Below, piece after piece: positions 47,099 to 58,258 of a stretch of DNA of 64,000 nt; positions within the stretch are counted from its first letter, which is position 1; each line of letters begins with the position of its first letter. The stretch comes from Orobanche coerulescens. Taxonomy: Eukaryota; Streptophyta; Magnoliopsida; Lamiales; Orobanchaceae. Under the pieces are notes generated by a model. That model did not search any database, was not told the DNA's origin, and saw only the letters and a program-made list of their open reading frames with translations. The stretch covers positions 1-64,000 of the forward strand of contig JAWKAU010000231.1 in the NCBI GenBank assembly GCA_033398695.1, written 5' to 3'. Made by a program: the position numbers and the translations under genes.

Positions 47099-47626
47099 AA
47101 TATGGTATCGAGCTTAGGTTTATGGATACCTAGGGTGTGTCGGTCTTTTAGGTCGATTAGTCGGCATTTGCCTGATATCACTACTCTGCCATCATCACCG
47201 TCGGCCGGTACTTGTAAGTCCTCTCACTCTTCTCGTATTTTTCTTAATCGTTTCGTTTATAGCTTGGTATTCTTGGGAATTGGTCACTTCGAGAATGTGC
47301 GATTCGGATTATACTTACGCACGTGTGTGCCCTTGAATGTTGGTGAAAGTAGGAAGAATCGTGGTTTGTGATCACGGACGTGAACCCTTCCTTGAGATTT
47401 TGTTAAATTGCTAATTGCGATATTGGTGTGTAACGGTATTATGTTGAGACTTTGTTTAGGAGTCGCATGCTAGTATCACGGGAGATCTTCGTCTTCAGGA
47501 CACTGTAAGTATGTTGTTCGGATTATTCGAAAATTCTTGGTTATCTTGGTGATTTTGGATTTTCCGTTGAAATGTTTGTGCAGTGATTGCAAGTTTCGAG
47601 ACGAAACTTATTTTAAGGGGGTAGAG
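47099..47626 (+). mobile_element. Short internal segment between LTR C and LTR D
   Basis: The PBS ATGGTATCGAGCTTAGG is at 47101. About 500 bp later a purine tract AAGGGGGTAGAG (47615-47626) abuts LTR D, preceded by TTTCGAGACGAAACTTATTT, which resembles the end of a Gypsy polyprotein region. Gag-pol is absent, so the internal domain has been almost wholly deleted. Confidence 0.65.
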
Positions 47627-48979
47627 TGTAATACCCGATTTTCGGATATATTTTTTTCTTTTATATATTGGATATCGTGGATGGTTAATTATGCTCGAGG
47701 GCGTTGTGAGCGTTTGAAAATGTTATTGAATTGAGTATATGTATTGATTTTGCCGTATGCTCGTATTTGGTATGTCATGACTTTGGGCGGGAATTGTTGA
47801 AATTGGCTAAGTATGGAATTATTACGTGCGTTAATAAGGTGAGATTACGTCGTAAGATTGGCATGGTTACGTACGTCAAGGCTAAGGTATTACGTGCGTA
47901 ACGAAGGCATCGGACGAGGCAAGAGTCTGTGAGGCGGGTGGGATCTGTTTCGGCAACTTTCGGCGGAGGATGTTGTGGTGAGTCAGCGTCGTGTTACGTG
48001 CGTTATACGGGGCGTGTTACGTCGTAACACAACCATTATCTTGTAGCAAGTCAGTGGTATATTAAATGCGTTATATGGTATGGGTTCGTCGTAATGGGTA
48101 CGCGGAATGAGACAGTGAGATGGTTACGTACGTTATGGATTTTGGATTACGCACGTTAAAGTTGTTATGTACATTAAGAAAGGACACCTACGTACGTAAT
48201 GAGAGTGTAATTTATATATTGAAGTGTTGCCTTTCATTTCTCTCACGATCCTTTGAGATATTTCTCTCCAAAACTCGTCCCTCTTCACTTTTAAGAGTGT
48301 TCTAAGCACTTTTAACATGATTGTGAGCTTGGAATCATGGAATTAGAGCTTATTTATGGAACTATTGTTGATTCTTGAAGTGATTCCTTGTGTTATCCAT
48401 ATTCTATGAGGTTTATGTTGAAGGAAGATAATGATATGCTTTGAATATGTTGATTATGATTATGGAATCATAGAGATATTGATGTTCTTGAGACCATATG
48501 ATGACTATGATGATTTAATGATTCTTGGAATGGAGTTCAATTATTCTTTCTTCGTGGTTCGTCCATACAAGGTAATCCTCATATCCCTTTGATAGTGGCT
48601 CATTTTTTTTTTTTTTTGGATTACTACTTGGGAGGGAGTATGTTGGGAATCGTGTATTTTGATGTTCGTCTTATTTTAATGAAAATGCATAAATTGGGTT
48701 TGTACTTTTATCATTGCGTGAGTATTTTTGAAATGGATTTTGGTATTTTGCCAAGTGAAATTTTATTTTGTAAAACCGATTCCCTAAAGTGAGTTTTGGC
48801 ATTTTAACCTTGATCGTTTGACGGTATTTGGAAAATGATTTTTTTAGTATTTGAAAAATATTACCGTCATCGGTCTTTTTGGCATTTTGGAATGGCGTGG
48901 AAAATTGTGCTTAGCACAGTAAATCCTTGTGAGAAGGGTTTACGGCGTGTAATATTCCAGGAGGATGCAGGGTGTTACA
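47627..48979 (+). mobile_element. LTR family D
   Basis: 1353 bp from TGTAATACCCGATTTTCGG to GGGTGTTACA. U3 holds about nine copies of TTACGYRCGTAA or close variants (47822-48200), followed by TATATA near 48210. A PBS variant (TGGTATCATG, 48984) follows. Confidence 0.78.
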
Positions 48980-51302
48980 ATTATGGTATCATGTGATAAT
49001 GTTATACGAGATTTGTTGGAATTGTAATAAGAGATTTCGGATGTTGATATGATCATTGAGATCTTCTTCATATGGTGATAAGGGTTTTGTTGCGATTCTT
49101 GAGATTGTATGAATGACATGATGAAGAAAATGGTAACATGGAGATATATACCTCGGAGATGTTGTTCGGAACGTGATTTTGGATATTTCATGTTCTTGAA
49201 GAACTCTTGAATTATACGAGGTGATGAAATTTTTTTTAGAAGTGTTGATGTTTTGAAAATGAATATGGAATATTCATATCTAGAAACTAAACTATGTGTT
49301 GGAAATAATATTCGTATAGGAATACGAATGTGATCATGAGGTAGATGATACTATGATTCATCTCTGAATTTGGAAGCCCATACGTATGGACCAAATATTC
49401 AAATCGCAGGATTGGATTGTTTGATAACCTTTTTAATATGATTATCTATTGTTTTGAACGGTCGGATGATTCGAATTGGCACGGTTATAAGTAAATTTTA
49501 ACGATGGATTTACGAGAAGGGAACCTTGTCAATTCGTATTTAAGAATTGAGTTTGGAACATTTAGACCCTTATTATTGGTCGAATTGGTTCTTTGATATG
49601 ATCATCATATTTCGACTCGTATTGTGGACGAGGATTTGTAAGTGTATGCGAGTTGGATTGTTGTTGTGATTAGTCGAGATATGGTAAAGCGATTGAGTTC
49701 GTGGTTTGGTGGTATTGATATTGGTCGTCATCGAACCGGTTGATTATCAATCCTTCGTTTTACAATAAGGTATGATGTTTGATCGTGAATTATGGTGTTG
49801 TGTTGCGGTTAAGGTTGAAGGGTTCGTCGATTAACTTGGTGAGACAAGTTTTATACTCGTACTAATCAATGAGACTAATGTTATCGTGTAGGCGTACGAT
49901 TGTGTGTATCATTTTGGGACTTGGCCTCTTTATGATTGTATTGATGTCAAGGGATTGGTTGACACGCGCCGTCGGAAAATTATGCCAAATATTCTTGTTG
50001 TTTGTAAATGGCGGTTCAAGGCATTACGATACTTGTTGGTAAAGTTGCTATCGATAGCGGTTCGCGGTATCGATGTATCGATTATTATTATTCGCGATTA
50101 ATGTCGTTACGAGACATCGTTGAATCTTTGTCATCGAATTGGATGCATTGCTATGATGTTGCGTTAACCGATTGGGGACATTTGATATATTCTTTTGTCA
50201 TCTCCGTTTCGGTGGTCGGTTTAAGACAAGGACATCTATTCTATCGTATCATTGATTATCGATTGGCCGTTCTAGGTAATCGAGGTATTGAATTGGGATT
50301 ATCGAAGATAATTTCCATCCGTTATCGAAGATACTCTCATCCGTTGTATCATTGTTATCGATTGGCCATTCTACGGTAATCGAAGTATTGAATTGGGATT
50401 ATCAATGATAATTCCCATCCGTTGAATTATTATTGTCGTGTTGACCGATTCAAGGCGGCACATTATTATTCTTGTGAACTCGGTAATTTTGTGATCGTTG
50501 AGGTTGAGGATTTTCCGAATTGTTGTGTTGTGATCGTTGTTCGTGTTAATCGGTCCTTAGGGAATTGATCCCGGGATGGTTGTTTTGAATATCGTTGGTC
50601 GTGTCGATCTTTCATTATTCGTGTGTCATCGTTCACTTGGTGAGTCGTATGATCCGTATTGGATGTTTTATCCCTTGAGTTTCGTTGTCATGTTGTATCG
50701 TGGCAAATGCGGAATCATGTCTGCGTGCGATTGGTTATGTGTAAGATTTTTAGAAGGGAACCCGATGGTCATTCGTGGATATTTCCGCATTGGGTGTGCA
50801 CACGAGGCGTAGTTCTTGAGGCTAATTAGGTACATTGTCACACGTATATTACGGATTCCGTATACGGGGTGGACATGTGCACGAACATATTTCCGGATCG
50901 GGCGTCTTGTGATGTCCCTCTTGAGCTTTATTGATAGATATTTCGTAGTCCATGTTGTATTGTATATGTCAGACGATTTGCGGCTTGGTTGTTCATACGC
51001 CGAGGGTATGTCAAATGATCGGTTTGCTTCTTTGAAATCTGTATTGTGATGATTTACAGCTTTGGGCTGTTCGGCTTTCAGGCCATTGTGATGTATCGGT
51101 ATTTCCGTTGGAGCCTTCGGGCATTGTGAATTCGTATCTTTTTCGGCATTGGTTTGGTTTACCTTCGGGTAATGTATTGATGATTCGCCGTTTGGGCGTA
51201 TGTTTCGGTTCTTGTGCATCTCGTTGAGTTTTCCTGGCGAAATATTTCTTCCCCCTACCTGTTTTAAGTATCGGGACGAAACTTCTTCTAAGGAGGGTAG
51301 AA
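48980..51302 (+). mobile_element. Non-coding internal domain following LTR D
   Basis: 2.3 kb with no gag or pol motif recognised. Open frames are below 190 residues and have no matching features. Around 50030-50420 the sequence is rich in ATCGATTAT-like words and partial repeats (for example TATCGATTGGCC at 50259 and 50356). The 3' end, with CTCGTTGAGTTTTC, GACGAAACTTCTTCTAAGGA and the purine tract, matches the end of the internal domain at 62515-62596. Confidence 0.7.
51289..51302 (+). other. Polypurine tract before LTR C'
   Basis: TAAGGAGGGTAGAA directly before TGTAATACCC; it primes plus-strand DNA synthesis in LTR elements. Confidence 0.75.
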
Positions 51303-52111
51303 TGTAATACCCGTAATTTTTGTTCCCCGGAAATTTTCTATTTTTGGCGGAAGTCTATTTTGACGACTTGATTGGGACCGTTTCGTCATCCTGAGAATGA
51401 TTAATTCTACACTTTTTGTCATCCGAGTTCGTTTCGGTATCGTTCTGTTGAATTCCGTGTTCTTTAGCGACTTTTCCACGTATGAGTTCGACTTTGTTAA
51501 ATCACCATAAATTCTTGGAAGCTCCAAAAATTCTAAATCTTTGCAATATTATAGAGCATCGAGTTAGCTTTCCAATGGTTCAAACGGTGAGTCAATCGGA
51601 GTCCGGACGAGAGAGTTATGGTCGTTTTAGCTCACCCGCTCGTTATTGGCGATCCTGCCGGCGGAACCGGCCGTGTCGTCGACCACGGCCGTGCCGTACT
51701 CGTCCGGAAATGCGGAGTCTACGCCTCGAGGACCCGGCCGTGTCGTCAGACCGCGGCCGTCCGAACCCTTCGGATAAGCGAGATAAATGCGCCCGGCCAC
51801 GCCCGGCCAGTGTCGTGCAGCGCGGTCGAGTCATCTTGAAGTCGGCTGTCGGACGGAGTCAGCGTCGGAAGGCCCTCCGGCGCGCGACCGTGTCAAGCGA
51901 GGACACGGTCGAGTCCTGTCGGCCAGGTATGCGACACGGCCGTGCCCGATCGGCACGGGCCGTGTCGGCAGAACGATCGGCCCTATAAAAGGCCTATGAG
52001 ACATTTTTCTTGCCATTTTCACCTTCTTCTTCTCCTTTTCGCGGTAGGCGTGTTCTAAGCTTGAAGCCATGTTGTTTAACAACATATCCATAGAGTCTTG
52101 GAGCTCATATA
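51303..52111 (+). mobile_element. LTR family C', truncated by next LTR
   Basis: It matches 45114-45905. The TATA box is intact here (CCTATAAAAGG, 51980-51990), and ACACGGCCGTGT-type palindromes lie at 51665-51970. The match ends at GAGCTCATATA, where LTR 1 begins. Confidence 0.85.
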
Positions 52112-55022
52112 CGTAATATCCGCAATTTTCGATTTTCGGTAAATTTCTTTTGATCGAGTCAGATTGACGACTTCGCTCATGACCGTTTCGTCATTACGAG
52201 GATGATTAATTCTACACTTTTTGACATCCGAGTTCGTTTGGTGTCGTTTCGTTGAGTTACGTGCTTTTTAGCGACTTTTCCGCATTTGAGTTCGATTCTT
52301 GCGAATCTCGTCAAAGCTAACTGTTTGAGTTTCCATAATCCGTTTAACTTTGTTAGGCGTGTCGTGAACCGGTTTGATTATTCGTTGACGTATGGTGATT
52401 TTCGGGCATTTGGGCCATTTTCGTAATTTCCCAAAGTTTGGGGTAATTACCTTCCGTTGTCGAATTTCGAGCCTTCGGGTGGTCGGGTGTGTGTTCTACT
52501 AGCTCTTAGATTCGTCCTTGTGAGTACTTCGTAACCGTATCTTGGTTCGTATTCGAGTTCGGGTTTCGGTGTCGTTTTGTTGAATTCGGGATTACTAAGC
52601 GACTTTTCTAAGTATGAGTTCGTCTTTGTTAGATCACCATTAATTTTTGGTAACTCCAAAAATTATAAATCTTGCAATATTATAGAACATCGAGTTATCT
52701 TTCCAATGGTTCAAGCGGTGAGTCAATCGAGTCGGACGAGAGAGTTATGGTCGTTTGATTTTTGGCGAGCACTTCCGGGAGTCTTTCGGCCGATAGAGGG
52801 TCGATAGACTCTCTGCCCGGCATTACGTATGGGTATCGGTTGGGCTATCGGCCGATAGGCTGGCCGATAGGTTACTGTGTGTTACACTATAAATGTGTTG
52901 TTTTGAGCGTGAGCGGCTCATTTCCTCCTTCCTTTTCCTTAGACGAGAGAGTGAGAGGAGGAGAGCTTCTCATCATTATCATTTGGAGGGTTGATTTTCA
53001 TCATTCTTCTTCGGTTGTGAAGCCCGGACAATCAATCCAACGCGTGTTTTACGAATCTAAATACTTGAATCACTCAAGGTAATCTCTTGAACCCCTACCT
53101 TTTTGGATAATTGGGGATTTTGGGGTTTTGTCCGATTCTTTCCGTTTTGTTGATGGATTCTTGATGAATATGATTAATCTTGTTGATATCATTAGTTTTC
53201 CTACGGATTCATGGTATATTTTCATAGTTTTACGGAATCGAGAGGGTTTAGTTGTGGTCCGCCCTCGTTGTTATTTTTGTGCGAATATACATGAATCGTA
53301 GGCGGGTTTCCGGGTGTATTCCATTTCCGTAATCGTTTAGAAGTGGTTGTGATTGTGCTATTCGAATCGTTAGGTTCATTTTCGTCGCTTCCTCGCGGTC
53401 GTGCTTGATTCTTCCGTTCCGTTCGTTGTCGTATTCCTTTTCGTTAGCATCGGGCGTTCCGAAGCTTCCCGGTTGAGCCGTATCCGTTCGTGGTTCCGTG
53501 CTCGTGGTATCGAGGCAAGTACCTTGTCCATACTTTTCTCGTTTTATGGATATGATGATCGGTGGTCGTCTTGATGTGTTTGTTTGGTTATTTGAAATGA
53601 ATTTTCAAAGGATTTCGGTTTGGCCTCGTTAAAGGCTCTCTTTCCAAAACGCGTGTGTGTTTTGTGAACGTTGTGTTTTGGAAATTGATTATGATTTGAT
53701 TATTTTGAACGTTGAAGGCTTTGATGATATCCCTATTTTTAAAGTTATGGAATTTTGTATTAGGGTTTAATCTGTTATTATGTTTTGGGAGTTGATCTTG
53801 TTGTCGGATAAATGGCCATCTCTAGTGAGTATTCTTAATGAACTTACATTCTTAGCATGTTAGTATTGCATGAGTAACGTGTGTGTGTGTATGCTAACTA
53901 CGGGTTAGACTAGACGGGGTCTCGGTAGGGTTCCACGAAGGCGTGGACCATGAGCTTGCTTTTAACCACGTGGGTTAGATCCAGACGGGGTCTCGGCGAG
54001 GATCCACGAAGGCGTGGGTCCGAGGTTAATTGTGGTGCATTTTTACAAATGTGATTTGATATTGGCATTTAGGAAATGAGTGCTTTTGAGCGGTTTTCAT
54101 TTGCATGCATTGACTAAGTGTGTAAGAGGTAAGTTGTTCGTTTGGCTTACTTGGCTAGGATGGCCTTTGGAGTATTTTGTTGTTTGTTTTAAATCCTTTA
54201 TTTGTGGATTTTGATGTTGGGATCTGAACCTCACAGTCGTTCTTGTGTCTTGTGAGTTAATGAGATTTGGGGCTAAAATCCCAATGGTTTTGTAAAAGTC
54301 GTTTCTGGATTTGGGGCTAAAATCCCAGCGGTTGGTTAATGTCATTTTCGGAAAGTAAACCTTTGGGCGGTGACCCCTTTTGTCTTTTGGTTTTGAAAAG
54401 TAGGATTTGATAATCCTAAATTGTTTTCTATTAAAACTCTCGATGGCATTCTAAGCTGTTTTATAAATTACTTCCATTGATTTATGATATTTCGTTTTTG
54501 AAATGTTTTCTCAAACCCTTGCCTCGGGAAGTACTTTTCGTTTCGTTTGGATCTTTGAGGATCCTCGGTTATTATTATTCGTGGGATGTGAATTGTATGG
54601 CTCGTATTTGCACTTTGTATTTGCACTAGCAAAAGCGGTGGAGTTTGCTAACCCCAGAGTATTTGGGGGTGGATGTCTGTTTTTGCATTCGGGTCTTGGA
54701 GCATAACACGGAGTCGGCACGAAGGATGATGAAAGATGATCGATACTAATCACATGAGGAACCGTACATCGTGTGTTGGTTCGATTGTACTTTATTTTCA
54801 TTTCTTTGTATTGTTCCGTTATGCAGGTGTAGTTGTATTTTGTCCCTGCGTGGGCATGAGTTGTATTTGAGTTGTATGTATTTGTGGAAAGACCAAATCG
54901 GTCTCTTTGAGTCATTGTAGCCTCGAAGGCATTGTCGAGATGTTAAATGTCGTTACCGGCTGGTAGATCCTTGAGGAAAGGTTCTACGGCGTGTAATATC
55001 CACAGCGGATTGGGGTGTTACA
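52112..55022 (+). mobile_element. LTR 1 of right-hand array, mosaic
   Basis: 2911 bp, starting CGTAATATCCGC and ending GGGTGTTACA. The first 330 bp and 53500-55022 match LTR 2. 52560-52755 matches LTR family C instead. The U3 palindromes are TATCGGCCGATA type (52786-52870), with TATAAAT at 52888. Confidence 0.8.
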
Positions 55023-57142
55023 TAAATGGTATCGGAGCTTAGGTTGAGGAAACCTAGGGTTCGGGTCAAGTCGTGTTGTTTGAGTCTTGTTTCGTTGGAT
55101 TTTTATACGGTGAGTCGTGTCGCGACGCGTCGTTTGAGTTTGTTGGTCGTGATTAGTATCGTGGGGCGATCATCATCTTCGTGCGACCTGTGGAAGTAAG
55201 TCTCCCTTCTTTGTGTTGTGCCTCGTGTGACACGAGCTATTTTTATAATTATTTGTTAAGTGGTGGAATTTTTATGTGAATTTTGATTTCACGATATGTA
55301 TTTAGTCGACTTTCGTATTTGATTTATACGAGGAGTATTGTCGTTTGTGATGTCCTTTTATTGTTGTTTTTGTTCGTTGTCGATGATTTTCGAATCGATT
55401 TGCACGTTTACAAGTTCTATTGTAAAAGCTTTGTGCTTATACGCGTTCGACTTGTTCACTAGCGGTGCGGGAGAGTATTTTATCGGTGGTTTTGTTACGA
55501 ATGTGGTATTTTATCGTTTATTTCCGTTTAAGGACATATATTGTCTTGATTTTAAAGCGTTTTGGTGCGTGTGCTAGGAGTTGTTTTAGTGAACGTCGGT
55601 ATGTGTGAGTTTTGGGCATTACGGCTATTGGATTTTTGAAAACCTTGAGTATCTTGGAAAAATAAACTTGAGACATACTTTTCAAATGAGTTATTTTCTT
55701 GTGGTACATCGAGGTGCCTGATATATTTCAAAAATTTTCTACCTCGAGGACCAAAATGTTTTGAGATATTTTCAATGTTTTAGAAACAATTTTATTTAGA
55801 CCCAGGGTCGAATATTACGAAGGTTTTCACTAAGAGAAAGTGTCCTCATTTTTATCAAATGCGAAATGGTTCTCGATGTCGATAACGATGTTTCACGTTT
55901 ATACTTTTTGAAAGGTGACACTCAAGATCAACCAGTATTCTTCAAATTATTTTCAAAACGAGATTTTCGTTTTTAAAATCTATCCATTCCCGTTTGAGGG
56001 CTGGGTATGTATGTATGATGTTCGCGTTGTCATTATGATATTTACTCCCGAGTATGATCGAATTGGCGGTGTAAGCGTTGAGTCGCTTTTCACACATTTG
56101 TTGTGCTAGCCCCCTGTGAGAGGTGGGATGTTGGTGTTGAATGTTGTCATCTCGTGGTGATTTCTGTGTTGTCGCGCATGTGCGAGCTGTTAGAACTTGG
56201 GTTGGTATGGCCGTGTGCATCGGTGATCGTTCCGTTATGTGTCCGCTGTTTAATGTCTTGTTACCTTGCTTCCGTATTTGTGAATTTCGTGGACGAGGTC
56301 GGAGGTAATGCCCGTACTACTTTGACTTATGTATTTTCTCTTCCCCCAGTCTATCGATTCGCTCATGTTCGTTGGTACTTTATGAACTTGTTCGGTATTT
56401 CAGTTTCATCGTCGAGCAGGCGTGATCTTGTTTTGAGTTGATCTGGTTATCGATGTTACTTTTTCGGGTTCAGTTCGATTCTTGTGAACCTTGTTTGGGA
56501 GTGACATCATCTGGTTCTACTAGTTCTTTTATTCGAAGTGGATCGGATTTGGAACTCTTATGTTTTCGACTCTGTCGACTCATTTATGTTCGTTGGCATT
56601 TCTGAGCTTGTCCTGCCCTTGTTTTTGTTTATCGAACGAGTGTGGTATCGTTTCGGAATAACTCGTTCGTCGTGGTGACCTTTCAATCGCTATTCCCTTT
56701 CCTGTGGATCTTCGGCAATGTATGTCTTGTAGTTCTCACAAGATCATCCTCGGAGTTGTTGTTTGAACTTTATTGTTCTTTGTGATTCGAACATGATTGT
56801 TCGATTTTTGTTGTCTCGATCGTTTGTTTGTTCGGTTTTTGTTCTCGTTTCGTGATTGTTGAACGTTCAGGCTCCTTCGTAATTCCCTTTAGTTCGGGAA
56901 ATTAGTTTCGTTTTCAATCTTCCATCCCTTAGGCGATGGGATTCCGTGTTTGTTCAGCGGTTGACTCGCGTTTTGATTGATGCACCGTTGGGTTGGTCAA
57001 TCATATTGGTTTTCGTTCGTTGTGTTTTGTGATTGTCGGATAATTGACTTGGATATATTATCCATTTGATGACGCTTGTCACTTGTTGGTTTTATTATAT
57101 CCCTAACGGCGACGTTGTGTTGGTCGCCGTGGAGCGTGTTTT
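55023..57142 (+). mobile_element. Internal domain 1 of right-hand array, non-coding
   Basis: About 2.1 kb, highly similar to 60348-62450. No gag or pol motif; the longest frames (about 110-125 residues) have no conserved features. It stops at GAGCGTGTTTT and runs directly into LTR 2, lacking the last 150 bp and the purine tract present in internal domain 2. Confidence 0.8.
55027..55042 (+). other. Primer-binding site of array unit 1
   Basis: TGGTATCGGAGCTTAG, four bases after the LTR end; tRNA-Met type. Confidence 0.8.
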
Positions 57143-58132
57143 TGTAATATCCGCAATTTTCGATTTTCGGTAAAATTCTTTTTTCGGTCGGAGTCCGTTT
57201 TGACGACTCGCTCATGACCGTTTCGTCATTCTGAGAATGATTAATTCTACACTTTTTGACATCCGAGTTCGTTTCGGTGTCGTTTTGTTGAGTTCCGTGT
57301 TTTTTTCGCGACTTTTCCGCACTTGAGTTCGATTCTTGCGAATCTCGTCCGAAACTGTTGTTTCGAGTTTCCATAAGTCCGTTTAACTTTGTTAGGCGTG
57401 TTGTGAACCGGTTTGGTTATTCGATCACGTATCGTGATTTTAGGCGTTTGGGCCATTTTGTAATTTCTTGAAAGTTACGGGTATCCGTATCTGTAATTGT
57501 TGTCTCGACCCGTTTCTTGGTCGCGTATGACTAATTATGGTATTACGCTTTCATTTGAGTCGTTTATCTTGTCCATGAACTTTTCGTCGTGTTCGTTAAA
57601 TCTGTTTTGGAAATCGGGTCGTCGAGCCACAGCGGTGGCGGAGGCTGGCCGGGACAGTGGCGGGGCCAGGCCGGACGATTGCGGGCACCGGCCGGGCAGG
57701 TGCGGCGAGCCGCGTAAGCGCTGCCTTCTGGCCGGAAAGGCTGCCTTCTTAGCGAGTGTAGCGCCTGTTGGTGGTAACTTTAGCGTCTGTGCTCGGGCAC
57801 AGGCGGTGGGGTTTCGAGGTTACGGACTCGGTCGGGATCGGCGAGTAGCGCACGCTTCTACGCCGGCGTAGCGCGCGCTAGTCGGCGGCGTAGCGCCTTT
57901 GTCGGCCGGCTAGCGTCGTTACTGGCCGGGCGATTTAGTCCGGTGGCTCTTTGGGCCAGTCGGCTAGCGCGGCATCCGGCCGTAGCGCACGCTAGCGGGA
58001 GTTGGGTCGGCAGTTCGGTCGGCGGGGTTGGTCGGTGATGCGGGTGTTGTGGGCCACGGCCGAGGTGCTCGGCGATCTGGCCGATAAGCGCCACGCTAGT
58101 CGGGAAAGGCTAGCGCCACGCTAAGTGGCCCG

Positions 58133-58140
58133 TATAAATA
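58133..58140 (+). promoter_or_regulatory. TATA box of LTR 2
   Basis: TATAAATA, 10 bp after the last palindrome copy. The same box is at 63576-63583 in LTR 3. Confidence 0.7.
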
Positions 58141-58216
58141 TGGTGGCGATCACATTTCGCCGTTTTCATTTCCTTCCTTCTCCATCCGCGAGTGGCGATT
58201 CATGGGCGACGAAGCC

Positions 58217-58258
58217 ATGTTGTTTAACAACAAATCCATGAAGTCCTTGAGTTCATAA
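58217..58258 (+). CDS. Conserved 13-residue leader mini-ORF in the LTR
   Basis: ATG TTG TTT AAC AAC ... TAA encodes MLFNNKSMKSLSS about 80 bp downstream of the TATA box. The same length and peptide occur in LTR 3 (63662-63703) and in the solo LTR (15430-15389, minus), and a close relative (MLFNNISMESWSS) opens in the C-type LTRs (45864 and 52068). It may be a regulatory upstream ORF. The embedded near-palindrome GTTGTTTAACAAC is an alternative reason for conservation. Confidence 0.4.
   Translation: MLFNNKSMKSLSS

Noticed and set aside
50668..51219. 183-residue minus-strand open frame
   Set aside because: It lies antisense in the interior of a non-coding LTR element, with no motif and unbiased composition.
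52441..52560. Considered a separate inserted element inside LTR 1
   Set aside because: No terminal repeats or duplication; a mosaic LTR explains it better.
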